The translations under genes were made by a program, and so were the position numbers. A stretch of DNA of 64,000 nt from GCA-002722245 sp038154685 (GTDB lineage: Bacteria; Bacteroidota; Bacteroidia; Flavobacteriales_C; GCA-002722245): NCBI GenBank assembly GCA_038154685.1, contig JAYPYW010000008.1, positions 1 through 64,000 of the forward strand. Direction: 5' to 3'. Of the stretch, positions 33,171 to 41,505 are shown piece after piece (the first letter of the stretch is position 1; each line of letters begins with the position of its first letter). Below the pieces are notes generated by a model. It ran no database searches. It had not been told where the DNA came from and was given only the letters and a program-made list of their open reading frames with translations.

Positions 33171-34193
33171 ATGAACTATCAAAATGATTTAATTATTCGT
33201 GCTGCAAAAGGAGAAGCTGTTGAAAGAACTCCAGTTTGGTTAATGCGTCAAGCAGGAAGAATATTAAAAGAATATCGTGAAGTTCGTGCTAAATTATCTG
33301 GATTTAAAGAGCTAGTAGAAACACCTGAATTGGCTGCAGAGGTTACTATTCAGCCAGTTGATTTATTAGATGTTGATGCTGCAATTATTTTCTCCGACAT
33401 TCTTGTTGTACCTGAGGCTATGGGTTTAACTTATGAAATGGTTGAGAAGAAGGGACCTCATTTCCCAAAGACGATTGAAACTGAATCTGATTTAAATAAT
33501 CTGATTATTCCTGATGCATACGAAGGTTTGGGATATACATTAGATGCTATTAAAATCACAAAAAAAGAATTAGCTGGTAGAGTGCCTATTATTGGTTTCG
33601 CTGGTGCGCCATGGACTATCTTTTCATACATGATTGAAGGCGGTGGAAGTAAAACTTTCTCAAAGGCTAAGAAAATGCTTTACACTGATCCAACATTATC
33701 TCACAAACTATTAGAGATGATTACGGAAACAACTATCAAGTATTTAAAAGCTCAAGTTGAATGCGGAGTTGAAATCGTTCAAGTATTCGATAGCTGGGCA
33801 GGTATTTTATCTGAAGAACAGTATAAAGAATTTGCACTTCCTTACGTTGCTAAAATTTGTGATGCAATCGAAGAAGTTCCTGTAACTGTATTTGCTAAGG
33901 GTGCTTATTTTGTAAGAAAAGAAATTGGTCAGCTTAACTGTAGAACTGTTGGTTTAGATTGGAACATGGATCCAGTTCTTTCAAGAGAATTAATCGGGCC
34001 TGATAAAACGCTTCAAGGGAACTTAGATCCATGTGTATTATATTCTGATTTTAAAACAATCGAAAGAAAGACCAAGGAAATGCTTGATAAGTACAAAGGG
34101 GGATCACATATTGCCAACCTTGGTCATGGGGTATATCCAGACATCAAACCAGATGCGGTAAGATGTTTCATTAATGCTGTTAAAGCTTACTAA
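33171..34193 (+). CDS. hemE: Uroporphyrinogen decarboxylase
   Basis: Removes four carboxyl groups from uroporphyrinogen III to give coproporphyrinogen III, in the cytoplasm. The N-terminal signature PVWLMRQAGR is at residues 21-30. Others are AAIIFSDILVVPEAMG (with the substrate-binding Asp), GFAGAPWTIFSYMIEGGGSK, VQVFDSWAG and the C-terminal NLGHGVYPD. It has 340 residues, full length, with the ATG at 33171. The upstream 176 bases are A/T-rich without a strong promoter motif. It belongs to the same pathway as hemH at 5106 but not to the same operon. Confidence 0.97.
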   Translation: MNYQNDLIIRAAKGEAVERTPVWLMRQAGRILKEYREVRAKLSGFKELVETPELAAEVTIQPVDLLDVDAAIIFSDILVVPEAMGLTYEMVEKKGPHFPKTIETESDLNNLIIPDAYEGLGYTLDAIKITKKELAGRVPIIGFAGAPWTIFSYMIEGGGSKTFSKAKKMLYTDPTLSHKLLEMITETTIKYLKAQVECGVEIVQVFDSWAGILSEEQYKEFALPYVAKICDAIEEVPVTVFAKGAYFVRKEIGQLNCRTVGLDWNMDPVLSRELIGPDKTLQGNLDPCVLYSDFKTIERKTKEMLDKYKGGSHIANLGHGVYPDIKPDAVRCFINAVKAY

Positions 34194-34461
34194 ACGTTTT
34201 CCAACTTAATTGTTTTAAAGTAGATTTTATTACACTTAAGTAAACGCAATTAAAGGACCACAAGAAATATAGTCCGAAAAAGCTCATATTTAATTGTTCT
34301 AACGAAAAGTCTTTTTCAACAAAAGGTGCTAAGCAAAATTTAGCCGGAAATAGAATTACTTCCATTAAACTGTTGTCTGATGGGAATTGAGATATGGCAA
34401 TCCAAGAGAAAACAAGGTAAAAAATAGTAAGGACTGCTGCTTCAAAATATTGCTTTTTCAT
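34180..34461 (-). CDS. Small hypothetical membrane protein, 93 aa
   Basis: Two hydrophobic segments, about residues 9-25 (LTIFYLVFSWIAI) and 58-78 (MSFFGLYFLWSFNCVYL), with basic ends (MKKQ at the start, KQLSWKTFSKL at the finish) give a plausible two-helix protein. I recognise no family. It overlaps the end of hemE on the other strand by 14 bases. Otherwise it fills intergenic space, and its composition resembles real membrane proteins, so it is probably a gene and not a shadow. Confidence 0.5.
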   Translation of the reverse strand: MKKQYFEAAVLTIFYLVFSWIAISQFPSDNSLMEVILFPAKFCLAPFVEKDFSLEQLNMSFFGLYFLWSFNCVYLSVIKSTLKQLSWKTFSKL

Positions 34462-34517
34462 TTGTGATAATTTTCAATCATCAAAACAATTAGTGTGCCA
34501 CAAGTTTTTATTAGTTG

Positions 34518-34525
34518 TATATTTG
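34518..34525 (+). promoter_or_regulatory. Candidate -7 promoter element for the leader RNA
   Basis: TATATTTG fits TAnnTTTG. It would start a transcript near 34530, just where hairpin-forming sequence begins and 200 bases before the next start codon. The -33 box is weak. Confidence 0.4.
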
Positions 34526-34528
34526 CGC

Positions 34529-34647
34529 TCCCAATTTTGGGATACTTTGTCCTTACCTTTCTTTAAAGGTTAAACATTTCAGCTATTAAGGGTAAAGAAT
34601 TATAAAGTCCTGCATTTGATGTAGGACTTTCTTTTGGTAGAAAGTCC
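34529..34647 (+). ncRNA. Possible leader or small RNA with mutually exclusive hairpins
   Basis: TCCCAA-TT-TTGGGA (34529-34542) forms a first small hairpin. AAAGTCCTGCA (34604-34614) can pair with TGTAGGACTTT (34620-34630), followed by CTTTT, a terminator-like shape. The same GGACTTTCT (34624-34632) can pair perfectly with AGAAAGTCC (34639-34647) in its place. The two pairings exclude each other, as in attenuators. The segment lies between a promoter motif and the transporter gene and encodes no protein. I cannot match it to a named RNA family. Confidence 0.4.
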
Positions 34648-34723
34648 GTTGTTAAAAAAAGTGTGTGTTTGATTTTTTGAGTTTAGTCGGAATTTCGTCG
34701 TATTAATTTTTACATTTACGATT

Positions 34724-36049
34724 ATGGAAAAAGTAATTCCAAGAAAAAAACAAATTACAGGTTGGATCGTTTTCGATTGGGCAAATTCTGCGTATAATCT
34801 TGTTATTGTTTCAACTGTATTTCCAATTATATTCAAGGCCTTTGTTCCTGATGGATCAGAATTTTTGGGAATTACATTTGCTTCATCTGACTCTATTTAC
34901 ACATACGCAATGTGTTTTTCATATCTAATAATATCTATAATCACTCCGATCCTTTCAGGGATAGCTGATTATGGAGGATATAAAAAAAGATACATGCAGT
35001 TTTTCAGTACAATGGGAGCAATTTCATGTGCTGCATTATTCCTTTTTGATAAGGACCACCAATGGATCGGAATTATTGGAGCTGTCCTTGCAAGTATAGG
35101 ATTTAGTGGGAGCTTAGTATTTTATAATGGTTTCCTTTCTGAAATTGTACCAAAAAAATTGCACGATAAAGTAAGTGCTAAAGGCTTCTCTTATGGTTAC
35201 CTAGGGTCATCTTTACTTTTAATTTTAGTAATTGTTCTTGATAAATCTAAGGGGCTATTAGGAATAGATAGTAAGACTTTAATGTTTCGAATCGGTTTTA
35301 TACTTGTTGGTATTTGGTGGTTTGGATGGGCAAGATGGACATTCTCGGTACTACCTGCTGGAAAGAAAAGTAATCTTTCAAATAAAGAACTAAGATCAAA
35401 AGGGTTTGAAGAATTAAAACATGTATGGGGGCAAATTAAAGAACTTCCAAGATTAAAAAGATTTCTTTCATCGTTTTTCATCATTGATTTAGGTGTTCAA
35501 ACTGTTGTAATTATTGCTCCCTTATTTGCCATGAAAGTGTTTAAAATGGAAGGTGGAGAATTAGTTCCTTTAGTACTTATTATGCAATTCTTAGGGATCG
35601 CTGGAGCTTTTGTTTTTTCTAAAGTTTCTAAAAAGTTTGGTAACGTTACCGCCTTAGCTGGACCGTCAATAGTTTACACCTTGGTTTGTATCATTGCTGT
35701 TGTGGCTCAGCAAAAATGGATGGTTTATTTAATTGCCGCAATGATTGGTTTTGCAATGGGTGGAATTCAATCTTTATTTAGATCAACGTACTCCAAATTA
35801 TTACCTGAAACAAAGGATCACGCTTCTTTCTTTAGCTTTTTCGACATCACCGAAAAAGTTGCAATTGTGACAGGTTTATTTGTATACGCTGGAGTTGAAA
35901 CAATTGCCTCAGGAATGGAAGCTGGATTTACCGAAAGACTCGGAGTTGCAAGTCTTGGGATCTTCTTTTTAATTGGATTACTACTTTTAAGAAGATTAAG
36001 TAAATTCAAATCACTAGATCCAGAATTATTAGATGCCGGTAAAATTTGA
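34724..36049 (+). CDS. MFS transporter, UMF1/Atg22-like family
   Basis: Twelve-helix inner-membrane carrier of 441 residues. The N-terminal GWIVFDWANSAYNLVIVSTV is the signature of the UMF1 (vacuole effluxer Atg22-like) branch of the major facilitator superfamily. Also present are the between-helix motif SGIADYGGYKKRYMQ and the C-terminal MGGIQSLFRSTYSKLLPETKDHASFFSFF. Bacterial substrates are unknown; amino acid or peptide efflux is guessed from the yeast protein. The ATG at 34724 follows TACATTTACG, one mismatch from a -7 box, and the upstream DNA has switching hairpins. Its stop overlaps the lhgO start by 17 bases. Confidence 0.92.
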   Translation: MEKVIPRKKQITGWIVFDWANSAYNLVIVSTVFPIIFKAFVPDGSEFLGITFASSDSIYTYAMCFSYLIISIITPILSGIADYGGYKKRYMQFFSTMGAISCAALFLFDKDHQWIGIIGAVLASIGFSGSLVFYNGFLSEIVPKKLHDKVSAKGFSYGYLGSSLLLILVIVLDKSKGLLGIDSKTLMFRIGFILVGIWWFGWARWTFSVLPAGKKSNLSNKELRSKGFEELKHVWGQIKELPRLKRFLSSFFIIDLGVQTVVIIAPLFAMKVFKMEGGELVPLVLIMQFLGIAGAFVFSKVSKKFGNVTALAGPSIVYTLVCIIAVVAQQKWMVYLIAAMIGFAMGGIQSLFRSTYSKLLPETKDHASFFSFFDITEKVAIVTGLFVYAGVETIASGMEAGFTERLGVASLGIFFLIGLLLLRRLSKFKSLDPELLDAGKI

Positions 36050-37241
36050 TTTTGCAATAATTGGTGGTGGAATTTTAGGAATTGCAACAGCATATAAGTT
36101 GCAACTAAAATTCCCTGAATCAAAAATTGCCATTTTCGAAAAAGATAATGTTTTAGCTAATCATCAAACTGGTAATAACTCAGGAGTAATTCATAGCGGC
36201 TTATACTACAAACCTGGCAGCAAAAAAGCCAGGCTATGTATGGAAGGTAAAAACCAATTAAAAGCCTTCGCTAAAGAGTTCAATGTTCCGCACGAAACCT
36301 GCGGAAAAGTAGTAGTAGCAACCAATAAAAAAGAAATCCCACAATTAGAAAAAATATTCGCAAATGGGAAAGCCAATGGCTGTGAGGGAATTGAAATAAT
36401 TTCGCCAGAACGAATAAAGGAAATTGAACCATTTGTTGAGGGTGTTAAAGGTATTTGGGTTCCTACAACTGGGATAATCGATTATCAGAAAATGACTGAA
36501 GTAATGGCCGAACAAATTCAGCAATTAAATCCTGAATCAAAATTATTTCTTGGTTATAAAGTTGAGAAGGTTCACCAGAACAGCAATCAAAGTACATTAG
36601 TTACAAAAGGAGATATCTTCTCCGCAAATAAGGTTATTTTCTGCGGAGGATTATTTGCAGATCAACTCGCGAAAAAAGACCACGTAAAACTCGATCTAAA
36701 GATCGTCCCCTTTCGAGGCGATTATTACGATTTAACTGAAAAAGGTATGCACAAGGTTAAAAACCTAATATACCCAGTCCCAGATCCTGATTTTCCTTTT
36801 TTAGGGGTTCATTTTACGCGGATGATTAATGGAGGAGTAGAATGTGGTCCCAATGCAGTATTTAGCTTTAAACGTGAAGGATATAATAAAACAGACTTCA
36901 ATTTATCAGACAGTATAGATGCTTTAACTTACAAAGGCTTATGGAAACTTTTTGGTCGACATTGGAAACAAGGTTTGGAAGAATATAAAAGAGCATTTTC
37001 TAAAAAACTCTTTTTAAAGTCTCTACAGAAAATGATTCCATCCCTTGAAATGGATGACATTCAACCTACAAGAGCTGGGGTTAGAGCACAAGCATTAGAT
37101 TACGATGGTAATCTAGTTTACGATTTCAAAATCGAACAAAATAGCAATCATTATCATGTCCTAAATGCCCCCTCTCCCGCTGCTACAGCTTGTTTAAGTA
37201 TTGGGGATTATATCGTGGATCAAATAGACCAAAGACCTTAG
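36033..37241 (+). CDS. lhgO: L-2-hydroxyglutarate oxidase
   Basis: FAD oxidoreductase of the DAO family that oxidises L-2-hydroxyglutarate to 2-oxoglutarate at the membrane, feeding electrons to quinones. FAIIGGGILGIATAYKLQ is the FAD fold. HQTGNNSGVIHSGLYYKPGSKKARLCMEG is the diagnostic stretch for LhgO, and VVFCGGLFADQLAK-like sequence and PTRAGVRAQALDYDGNLVYDF follow. It has 402 residues. The ATG is inside the transporter gene in another frame, so the two are co-translated. It ends 17 bases before a bidirectional terminator shared with eno. Confidence 0.93.
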   Translation: MPVKFDFAIIGGGILGIATAYKLQLKFPESKIAIFEKDNVLANHQTGNNSGVIHSGLYYKPGSKKARLCMEGKNQLKAFAKEFNVPHETCGKVVVATNKKEIPQLEKIFANGKANGCEGIEIISPERIKEIEPFVEGVKGIWVPTTGIIDYQKMTEVMAEQIQQLNPESKLFLGYKVEKVHQNSNQSTLVTKGDIFSANKVIFCGGLFADQLAKKDHVKLDLKIVPFRGDYYDLTEKGMHKVKNLIYPVPDPDFPFLGVHFTRMINGGVECGPNAVFSFKREGYNKTDFNLSDSIDALTYKGLWKLFGRHWKQGLEEYKRAFSKKLFLKSLQKMIPSLEMDDIQPTRAGVRAQALDYDGNLVYDFKIEQNSNHYHVLNAPSPAATACLSIGDYIVDQIDQRP

Positions 37242-37258
37242 ACTTCTCAAAAAACAAA

Positions 37259-37283
37259 AAAGGCCGCTCAATGAGCGGCCTTT
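37259..37283. terminator. Bidirectional intrinsic terminator between lhgO and eno
   Basis: AAAGGCCGCTCA (37259-37270) and its exact complement (37272-37283) make a 12-bp palindrome with A-rich sequence on the left and T-rich on the right. It can therefore stop transcription of both converging genes. Confidence 0.92.
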
Positions 37284-37303
37284 CAATATTTATCTAAAAT
37301 CTG

Positions 37304-38590
37304 TTAAACGAATTTTAAACCTTTTCCTAAGTACTGAGCTGAAGAACCTAATTCCTCTTCAATTCTTAATAATTGGTTGTACTTAGCGATTCTGTCAGTT
37401 CTTGAAGCAGAACCAGTTTTGATTTGACCACAGTTTAATGCAACCGCTAAATCAGCGATAGTTACATCTTCAGTTTCTCCAGATCTGTGTGACATTACAG
37501 ATGTGTAAGAAGCTCTGTGAGCCATTTCAACAGCATTGATAGTCTCAGTTAAAGAACCAATTTGGTTAACTTTTACTAAGATTGAGTTACCAACACCTTG
37601 CTCAATTCCTTGAGATAATCTGTCAACGTTAGTTACAAATAAATCATCACCAACTAATTGAACTTTGTCTCCTAACTTGTTAGTTAATTCTTTCCATCCA
37701 GCCCAGTCATCTTCATCTAAACCATCTTCGATAGAAATAATTGGGTATTTAGCAGCTAAATCAGCCCATAAAGAAACTAAGTCTGAAGAAGATAACTTCT
37801 CTCCTGAAGACTTATGTAAGTGGTAAACACCTTCATCTTTTAAGTAGAACTCAGAAGATGCAGCATCCATAGTGATGAACACTTCTTCACCTGGCTTGTA
37901 TCCTGCCTTCTCGATAGCCTGCATGATAACTTCTAAACCTTCTTCATTAGATCCTAAGTTTGGAGCAAATCCACCCTCGTCACCAACGTTAGTTCCCATT
38001 CCTTTTCCTTTTAATACATCTTTAAGATTGTGGAAGATTTCAGCTCCCATTCTTAAAGCGTGAGAGAATGACTCAGCTCCAACAGGAGAAATCATAAACT
38101 CTTGGAAATCGATTGAGTTATCAGCGTGAGATCCACCGTTGATAATGTTCATCATTGGAATTGGTAACGTGTTAGCGTTAACCCCTCCGATGTACTTATA
38201 TAATGGTAATCCAGCGTTATCAGCAGCACATTTTGCTGTTGCTAAAGAAGCACCTAAGATTGCGTTAGCACCTAAGTTTCCTTTGTTTGCTGTACCATCT
38301 AATGCTAACATAGCAGCATCAATAGCATTTTGATCAAATACATGCTTACCAACTAAAGCATCGTTGATAGCTGTGTTTACGTTTTCAACAGCTTTTAAAA
38401 CTCCTTTTCCAAGGTAAGTTCCTTTATCACCATCTCTTAATTCTACAGCTTCGTGTACTCCAGTTGAAGCTCCTGATGGAACTGCAGCTCTTCCGAATAC
38501 ACCATTGTCTGTGATTACCTCAACTTCTACAGTAGGATTACCTCTGGAATCAAGGATTTGTCTTGCGTGAACTTTTGCAATATAACTCAT
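37304..38590 (-). CDS. eno: Enolase
   Basis: Converts 2-phosphoglycerate to phosphoenolpyruvate in glycolysis. Family motifs are ILDSRGNPTVEVEV, VPSGASTGVHEAVELRD, NVGDEGGFAPNL, the metal ligands in ITMDAAS and SIEDGLDEDDW, VGDDLFVTN, the active-site SHRSGETED and CGQIKTGSASRTDR. It has 428 residues, a normal length. It begins 17 bases after carA, which suggests transcription together with carA, and it ends at a shared bidirectional terminator. Codon use fits a highly expressed gene (many GCT, GGT and TTA codons). Confidence 0.98.
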   Translation of the reverse strand: MSYIAKVHARQILDSRGNPTVEVEVITDNGVFGRAAVPSGASTGVHEAVELRDGDKGTYLGKGVLKAVENVNTAINDALVGKHVFDQNAIDAAMLALDGTANKGNLGANAILGASLATAKCAADNAGLPLYKYIGGVNANTLPIPMMNIINGGSHADNSIDFQEFMISPVGAESFSHALRMGAEIFHNLKDVLKGKGMGTNVGDEGGFAPNLGSNEEGLEVIMQAIEKAGYKPGEEVFITMDAASSEFYLKDEGVYHLHKSSGEKLSSSDLVSLWADLAAKYPIISIEDGLDEDDWAGWKELTNKLGDKVQLVGDDLFVTNVDRLSQGIEQGVGNSILVKVNQIGSLTETINAVEMAHRASYTSVMSHRSGETEDVTIADLAVALNCGQIKTGSASRTDRIAKYNQLLRIEEELGSSAQYLGKGLKFV

Positions 38591-38607
38591 AATACAATTA
38601 TTATTTC

Positions 38608-39729
38608 TTAAACTGTTTGTGTCTCTTTTACTTTATTGATGTTCTCAACAAAAGTATCGAACAAATATCGTGAATCATGTGGACCTGGCGAAGCTTCTGG
38701 GTGAAATTGTACCGAGAAAACTGGCTTGTCCTTCATTCTTATTCCTGCTAAAGTATTATCATTTAAATGAAGATGTGTTACCACAACGTTATCATTTGCC
38801 TGAGCATCTTCCATTTTTACAACAAAACCATGGTTTTGAGAAGTAACCTCACATTTAGTAGTCTCCTCATTTCTTACAGGATGGTTACATCCTCTATGAC
38901 CATTGTGCATTTTGTAAGTAGAAAGTCCTAAAGCTGTACAGATCATTTGATGACCTAAACAAATTCCAAAAACTGGATAGTCCGATGCAATTACTTTCTT
39001 TACCTCTTCTTGAACATCAGCCATTGCAGCTGGATCTCCAGGACCGTTAGATAAGAAAATTCCATCAGGATTCCATGCTTTCATTTCTTCAAAAGAAGTA
39101 TTATGAGGAAAAACCTTCATGTAAACACCTCTTTCTTCTAAACATCTTAAAATATTCTTCTTAACTCCTAAATCAAGCACCGCTACTTTTGTATCCGAAT
39201 TTTCATCACCAACAAAGTAAGGTTCTGTACAAGAAACTTTGGAAGCTAATTCTAAACCAGCCATCGATGGAATTTCAGCTAATTGAGCTTTCAATTTATC
39301 AACGTCTAATTCTTCTGATGAAATAATAGCGTTCATTGCTCCCTTATCTCTAATGTATCTTACAAGTGCTCTTGTATCAACATCAGATATAGCAACCATA
39401 TTTTCATTTTCAAAATAATCCTGAATAGAAGAGTTCCCTGCTGGTCTGCTATAATAAGGTGAGAAACTCTTACAAACCATTCCGGCAATTTTCATTCCCT
39501 CAGATTCGATTTCATTTTCAGCAACACCATAGTTACCAATATGAGAAGTAGTCATTACAACTATTTGCTTATAGTAAGATGGATCTGTAAAGATTTCTTG
39601 ATAACCAGTCATACCAGTATTAAAACAAATCTCTCCAGTTGTTGTTCCAACTTTCCCTGCAGCCTTCCCGTAAAATACTTTCCCGTCTTCTAAAACGATA
39701 ACCGCTTTTTTCTTAGCTACGTATTTCAT
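38608..39729 (-). CDS. carA: Carbamoyl-phosphate synthase, small (glutaminase) subunit
   Basis: Supplies ammonia from glutamine to the large subunit CarB for carbamoyl phosphate, used in pyrimidine and arginine synthesis. The N-terminal CarA domain has FYGKAAGKVGTTTGEICFNTGMTGYQEI. The class I glutaminase domain has SNGPGDP (GPGDP at 229-233), nucleophile Cys257 in GICLGHQ and FHPEASPGPHD with the catalytic His-Glu. It has 373 residues. carB is not in the window. It follows rplQ by 118 bases containing two hairpins, the second only 14 bases before the ATG, and is followed closely by eno. Confidence 0.97.
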   Translation of the reverse strand: MKYVAKKKAVIVLEDGKVFYGKAAGKVGTTTGEICFNTGMTGYQEIFTDPSYYKQIVVMTTSHIGNYGVAENEIESEGMKIAGMVCKSFSPYYSRPAGNSSIQDYFENENMVAISDVDTRALVRYIRDKGAMNAIISSEELDVDKLKAQLAEIPSMAGLELASKVSCTEPYFVGDENSDTKVAVLDLGVKKNILRCLEERGVYMKVFPHNTSFEEMKAWNPDGIFLSNGPGDPAAMADVQEEVKKVIASDYPVFGICLGHQMICTALGLSTYKMHNGHRGCNHPVRNEETTKCEVTSQNHGFVVKMEDAQANDNVVVTHLHLNDNTLAGIRMKDKPVFSVQFHPEASPGPHDSRYLFDTFVENINKVKETQTV

Positions 39730-39742
39730 GCTCTCTTTCTAT

Positions 39743-39761
39743 AAAAAAGCCCTTACGGGCT
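39743..39761 (-). terminator. Terminator-like hairpin just before carA
   Basis: On the minus strand AGCCC-GTAA-GGGCT is followed by TTTTTATAG and then, within a few bases, the carA start. It may be a second terminator for the ribosomal operon or an attenuator in the carA leader. Confidence 0.6.
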
Positions 39762-39790
39762 AATAATTTTAATTGGGTGCAAAAATAAAA

Positions 39791-39819
39791 AAAGGATAGC
39801 GTTTAAAACACTATCCTTT
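39791..39819 (-). terminator. Intrinsic terminator of the ribosomal protein operon
   Basis: On the minus strand AAAGGATAG pairs with CTATCCTTT, extended by GTTT/AAAC pairs, and is followed by TTTTTTTATTTTT. It lies 28 bases after the rplQ stop. Confidence 0.9.
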
Positions 39820-39847
39820 AATCAATTTTATCAACGATTCATCAACA

Positions 39848-40444
39848 TTATTCTGCTTTATCCTCGTCTTTCTTTTCTTCAGATGAATCACCTTCAGCTT
39901 TTGGCTCTTCTTTCGGAGCTTCTTCAGCCTTTGGAGCTTCTTCCTTTACTTCTTCAACTACAGTTGCATCTTCTACAACTGGTGCTTCTTCAACTGCTTC
40001 TACAGGAGCTTCAGCTTTTGGAGCAGCTTTCTTAGTTGACTTTCTTCTTCTTGTTTTCTTAGGCTTAGCCGTAGATAATAAGTGTTCGTTGAAATCAACT
40101 AATTCAATGATACAAGTATCTGCGTTATCCCCTAATCTGTTTCCAGTTTTAAGGATTCTTGTGTATCCTCCTGGTCTGTCAGCAACTTTAGCAGCAACTT
40201 CTCCAAATAATTCTTGTACAGCTTCTTTCTTTTGTAAGTATCTGAAAACTGTTCTTCTTGAGTTCATATCATCAGTTTTAGCCTTTGTAATTAATGGCTC
40301 AACAAACTGACGTAATGCTCTTGCTTTAGCAACAGTAGTGCTAATTCTTTTATGTTCAATTAAGCTCACTGCCATGTTTTGTAACAAAGCTTTTCTGTGA
40401 CCTTTTTGTCTTCCTAAATGATTGAACTTTTTTCCGTGTCTCAT
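39848..40444 (-). CDS. rplQ: 50S ribosomal protein L17 with acidic C-terminal tail
   Basis: Large-subunit protein near the peptide exit tunnel. The conserved domain starts MRHGKKFNHLGRQKGHRKALLQN and ends around residue 120 with the usual GYTRILKTGNRLGD and IIELVDF. Some 70 further residues are rich in Ala, Pro, Glu and Lys (KKAAPKAEAPVEAVEEAPVV, EEAPKEEPKAEG). This makes the protein 198 residues against about 120-130 in most bacteria; such tails occur in other Bacteroidetes. It is the last gene of the ribosomal cluster, 40 bases after rpoA. Confidence 0.97.
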   Translation of the reverse strand: MRHGKKFNHLGRQKGHRKALLQNMAVSLIEHKRISTTVAKARALRQFVEPLITKAKTDDMNSRRTVFRYLQKKEAVQELFGEVAAKVADRPGGYTRILKTGNRLGDNADTCIIELVDFNEHLLSTAKPKKTRRRKSTKKAAPKAEAPVEAVEEAPVVEDATVVEEVKEEAPKAEEAPKEEPKAEGDSSEEKKDEDKAE

Positions 40445-40484
40445 CTCTATGAGTATTATGGGTTATTCAAACCCGAGTTCGTTA

Positions 40485-41474
40485 TTATTCTTTATCTAAG
40501 TACTTTGAAACGTTCATTCCAAATGATAACCCCTTGCTGATTACTAATTCTTCTAATTCAGTAAGTGATTTTTTACCAAAGTTTCTGAACTTCAATAAGT
40601 CGTTCTTATTGTATGAAACTAAGTCACCTAATGTCTCAACGTCAGCAGCTTTTAAACAGTTAAGAGCTCTAACAGAAAGATCCATATCAACTAACTTAGA
40701 CTTCAACAATTGTCTCATATGTAATGAAGTCTCATCAAACTCTTCAGCAGCAGATTTTACTTCAGTATCTAAAGTGATCTTCTCATCCGAGAATAACATG
40801 AAGTGGTGAATTAAAATCTTTGCAGCTTCTTTTAATGCATCCTTTGGGTGGATAGAACCATCAGTTTTGATATTGAAAACTAACTTTTCATAGTCAGTTT
40901 TTTGCTCAACTCTGTAGTTCTCGATGCTATAGTTCACATTCTTAATTGGAGTAAAGATTGAATCTACAGCAACAGTTCCTACTGGTGCATTAGCTTGTTT
41001 GTTCTCTTCAGCTGGAACATATCCTCTTCCTTTCTCGATAGTAATATCCATATCGATTTTTACAGAAGGCTCCATGTTGGCGATAACATGATCAGGATTT
41101 AATACTTGGTACCCAGAAATAAAAGTTCCTAAGTCACCAGCAGTTAATTGATCTTTACCAGAAACCGAGATTGAAACTTTTTCAGTTTCTGCATCTTCGA
41201 TTTGCTTCTTGAAACGAACTTGCTTTAAGTTTAAGATGATTTCAGTAACATCTTCTACAACTCCTTTGATAGTAGAAAACTCGTGATCAACACCTTCAAT
41301 TTTTACAGAAGTAATCGCAAATCCTTCTAAAGAGGATAATAAGATTCTTCTTAAGGCATTTCCGATAGTTAAACCAAATCCTGGTTCCAAAGGTCTGAAT
41401 TCAAACTGACCAGCGAAATCATCAGATTCGATCATTATAACTTTATCAGGTTTTTGAAATGCTAAAATTGCCAT
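40485..41474 (-). CDS. rpoA: DNA-directed RNA polymerase subunit alpha
   Basis: Dimerising scaffold of RNA polymerase. The N-terminal domain has FEFRPLEPGFGLTIGNALRRILLSSLEG and VLNLKQVRFK-like sequence, the assembly face. The C-terminal domain, about residues 245-325, has LNCLKAADVETLGDLVSYNK, LLKFRNFGKKSLTELEELV, the DNA- and activator-binding helices. The ATG at 41474 (MAILAFQKPDKV) is chosen because it matches the family start. The frame is open further upstream into rpsD but that part is not conserved. It has 329 residues and lies 31 bases after rpsD. Confidence 0.97.
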   Translation of the reverse strand: MAILAFQKPDKVIMIESDDFAGQFEFRPLEPGFGLTIGNALRRILLSSLEGFAITSVKIEGVDHEFSTIKGVVEDVTEIILNLKQVRFKKQIEDAETEKVSISVSGKDQLTAGDLGTFISGYQVLNPDHVIANMEPSVKIDMDITIEKGRGYVPAEENKQANAPVGTVAVDSIFTPIKNVNYSIENYRVEQKTDYEKLVFNIKTDGSIHPKDALKEAAKILIHHFMLFSDEKITLDTEVKSAAEEFDETSLHMRQLLKSKLVDMDLSVRALNCLKAADVETLGDLVSYNKNDLLKFRNFGKKSLTELEELVISKGLSFGMNVSKYLDKE

Positions 41475-41505
41475 GATATAATTTCTTTTTAAATATTCAA
41501 TTAGA

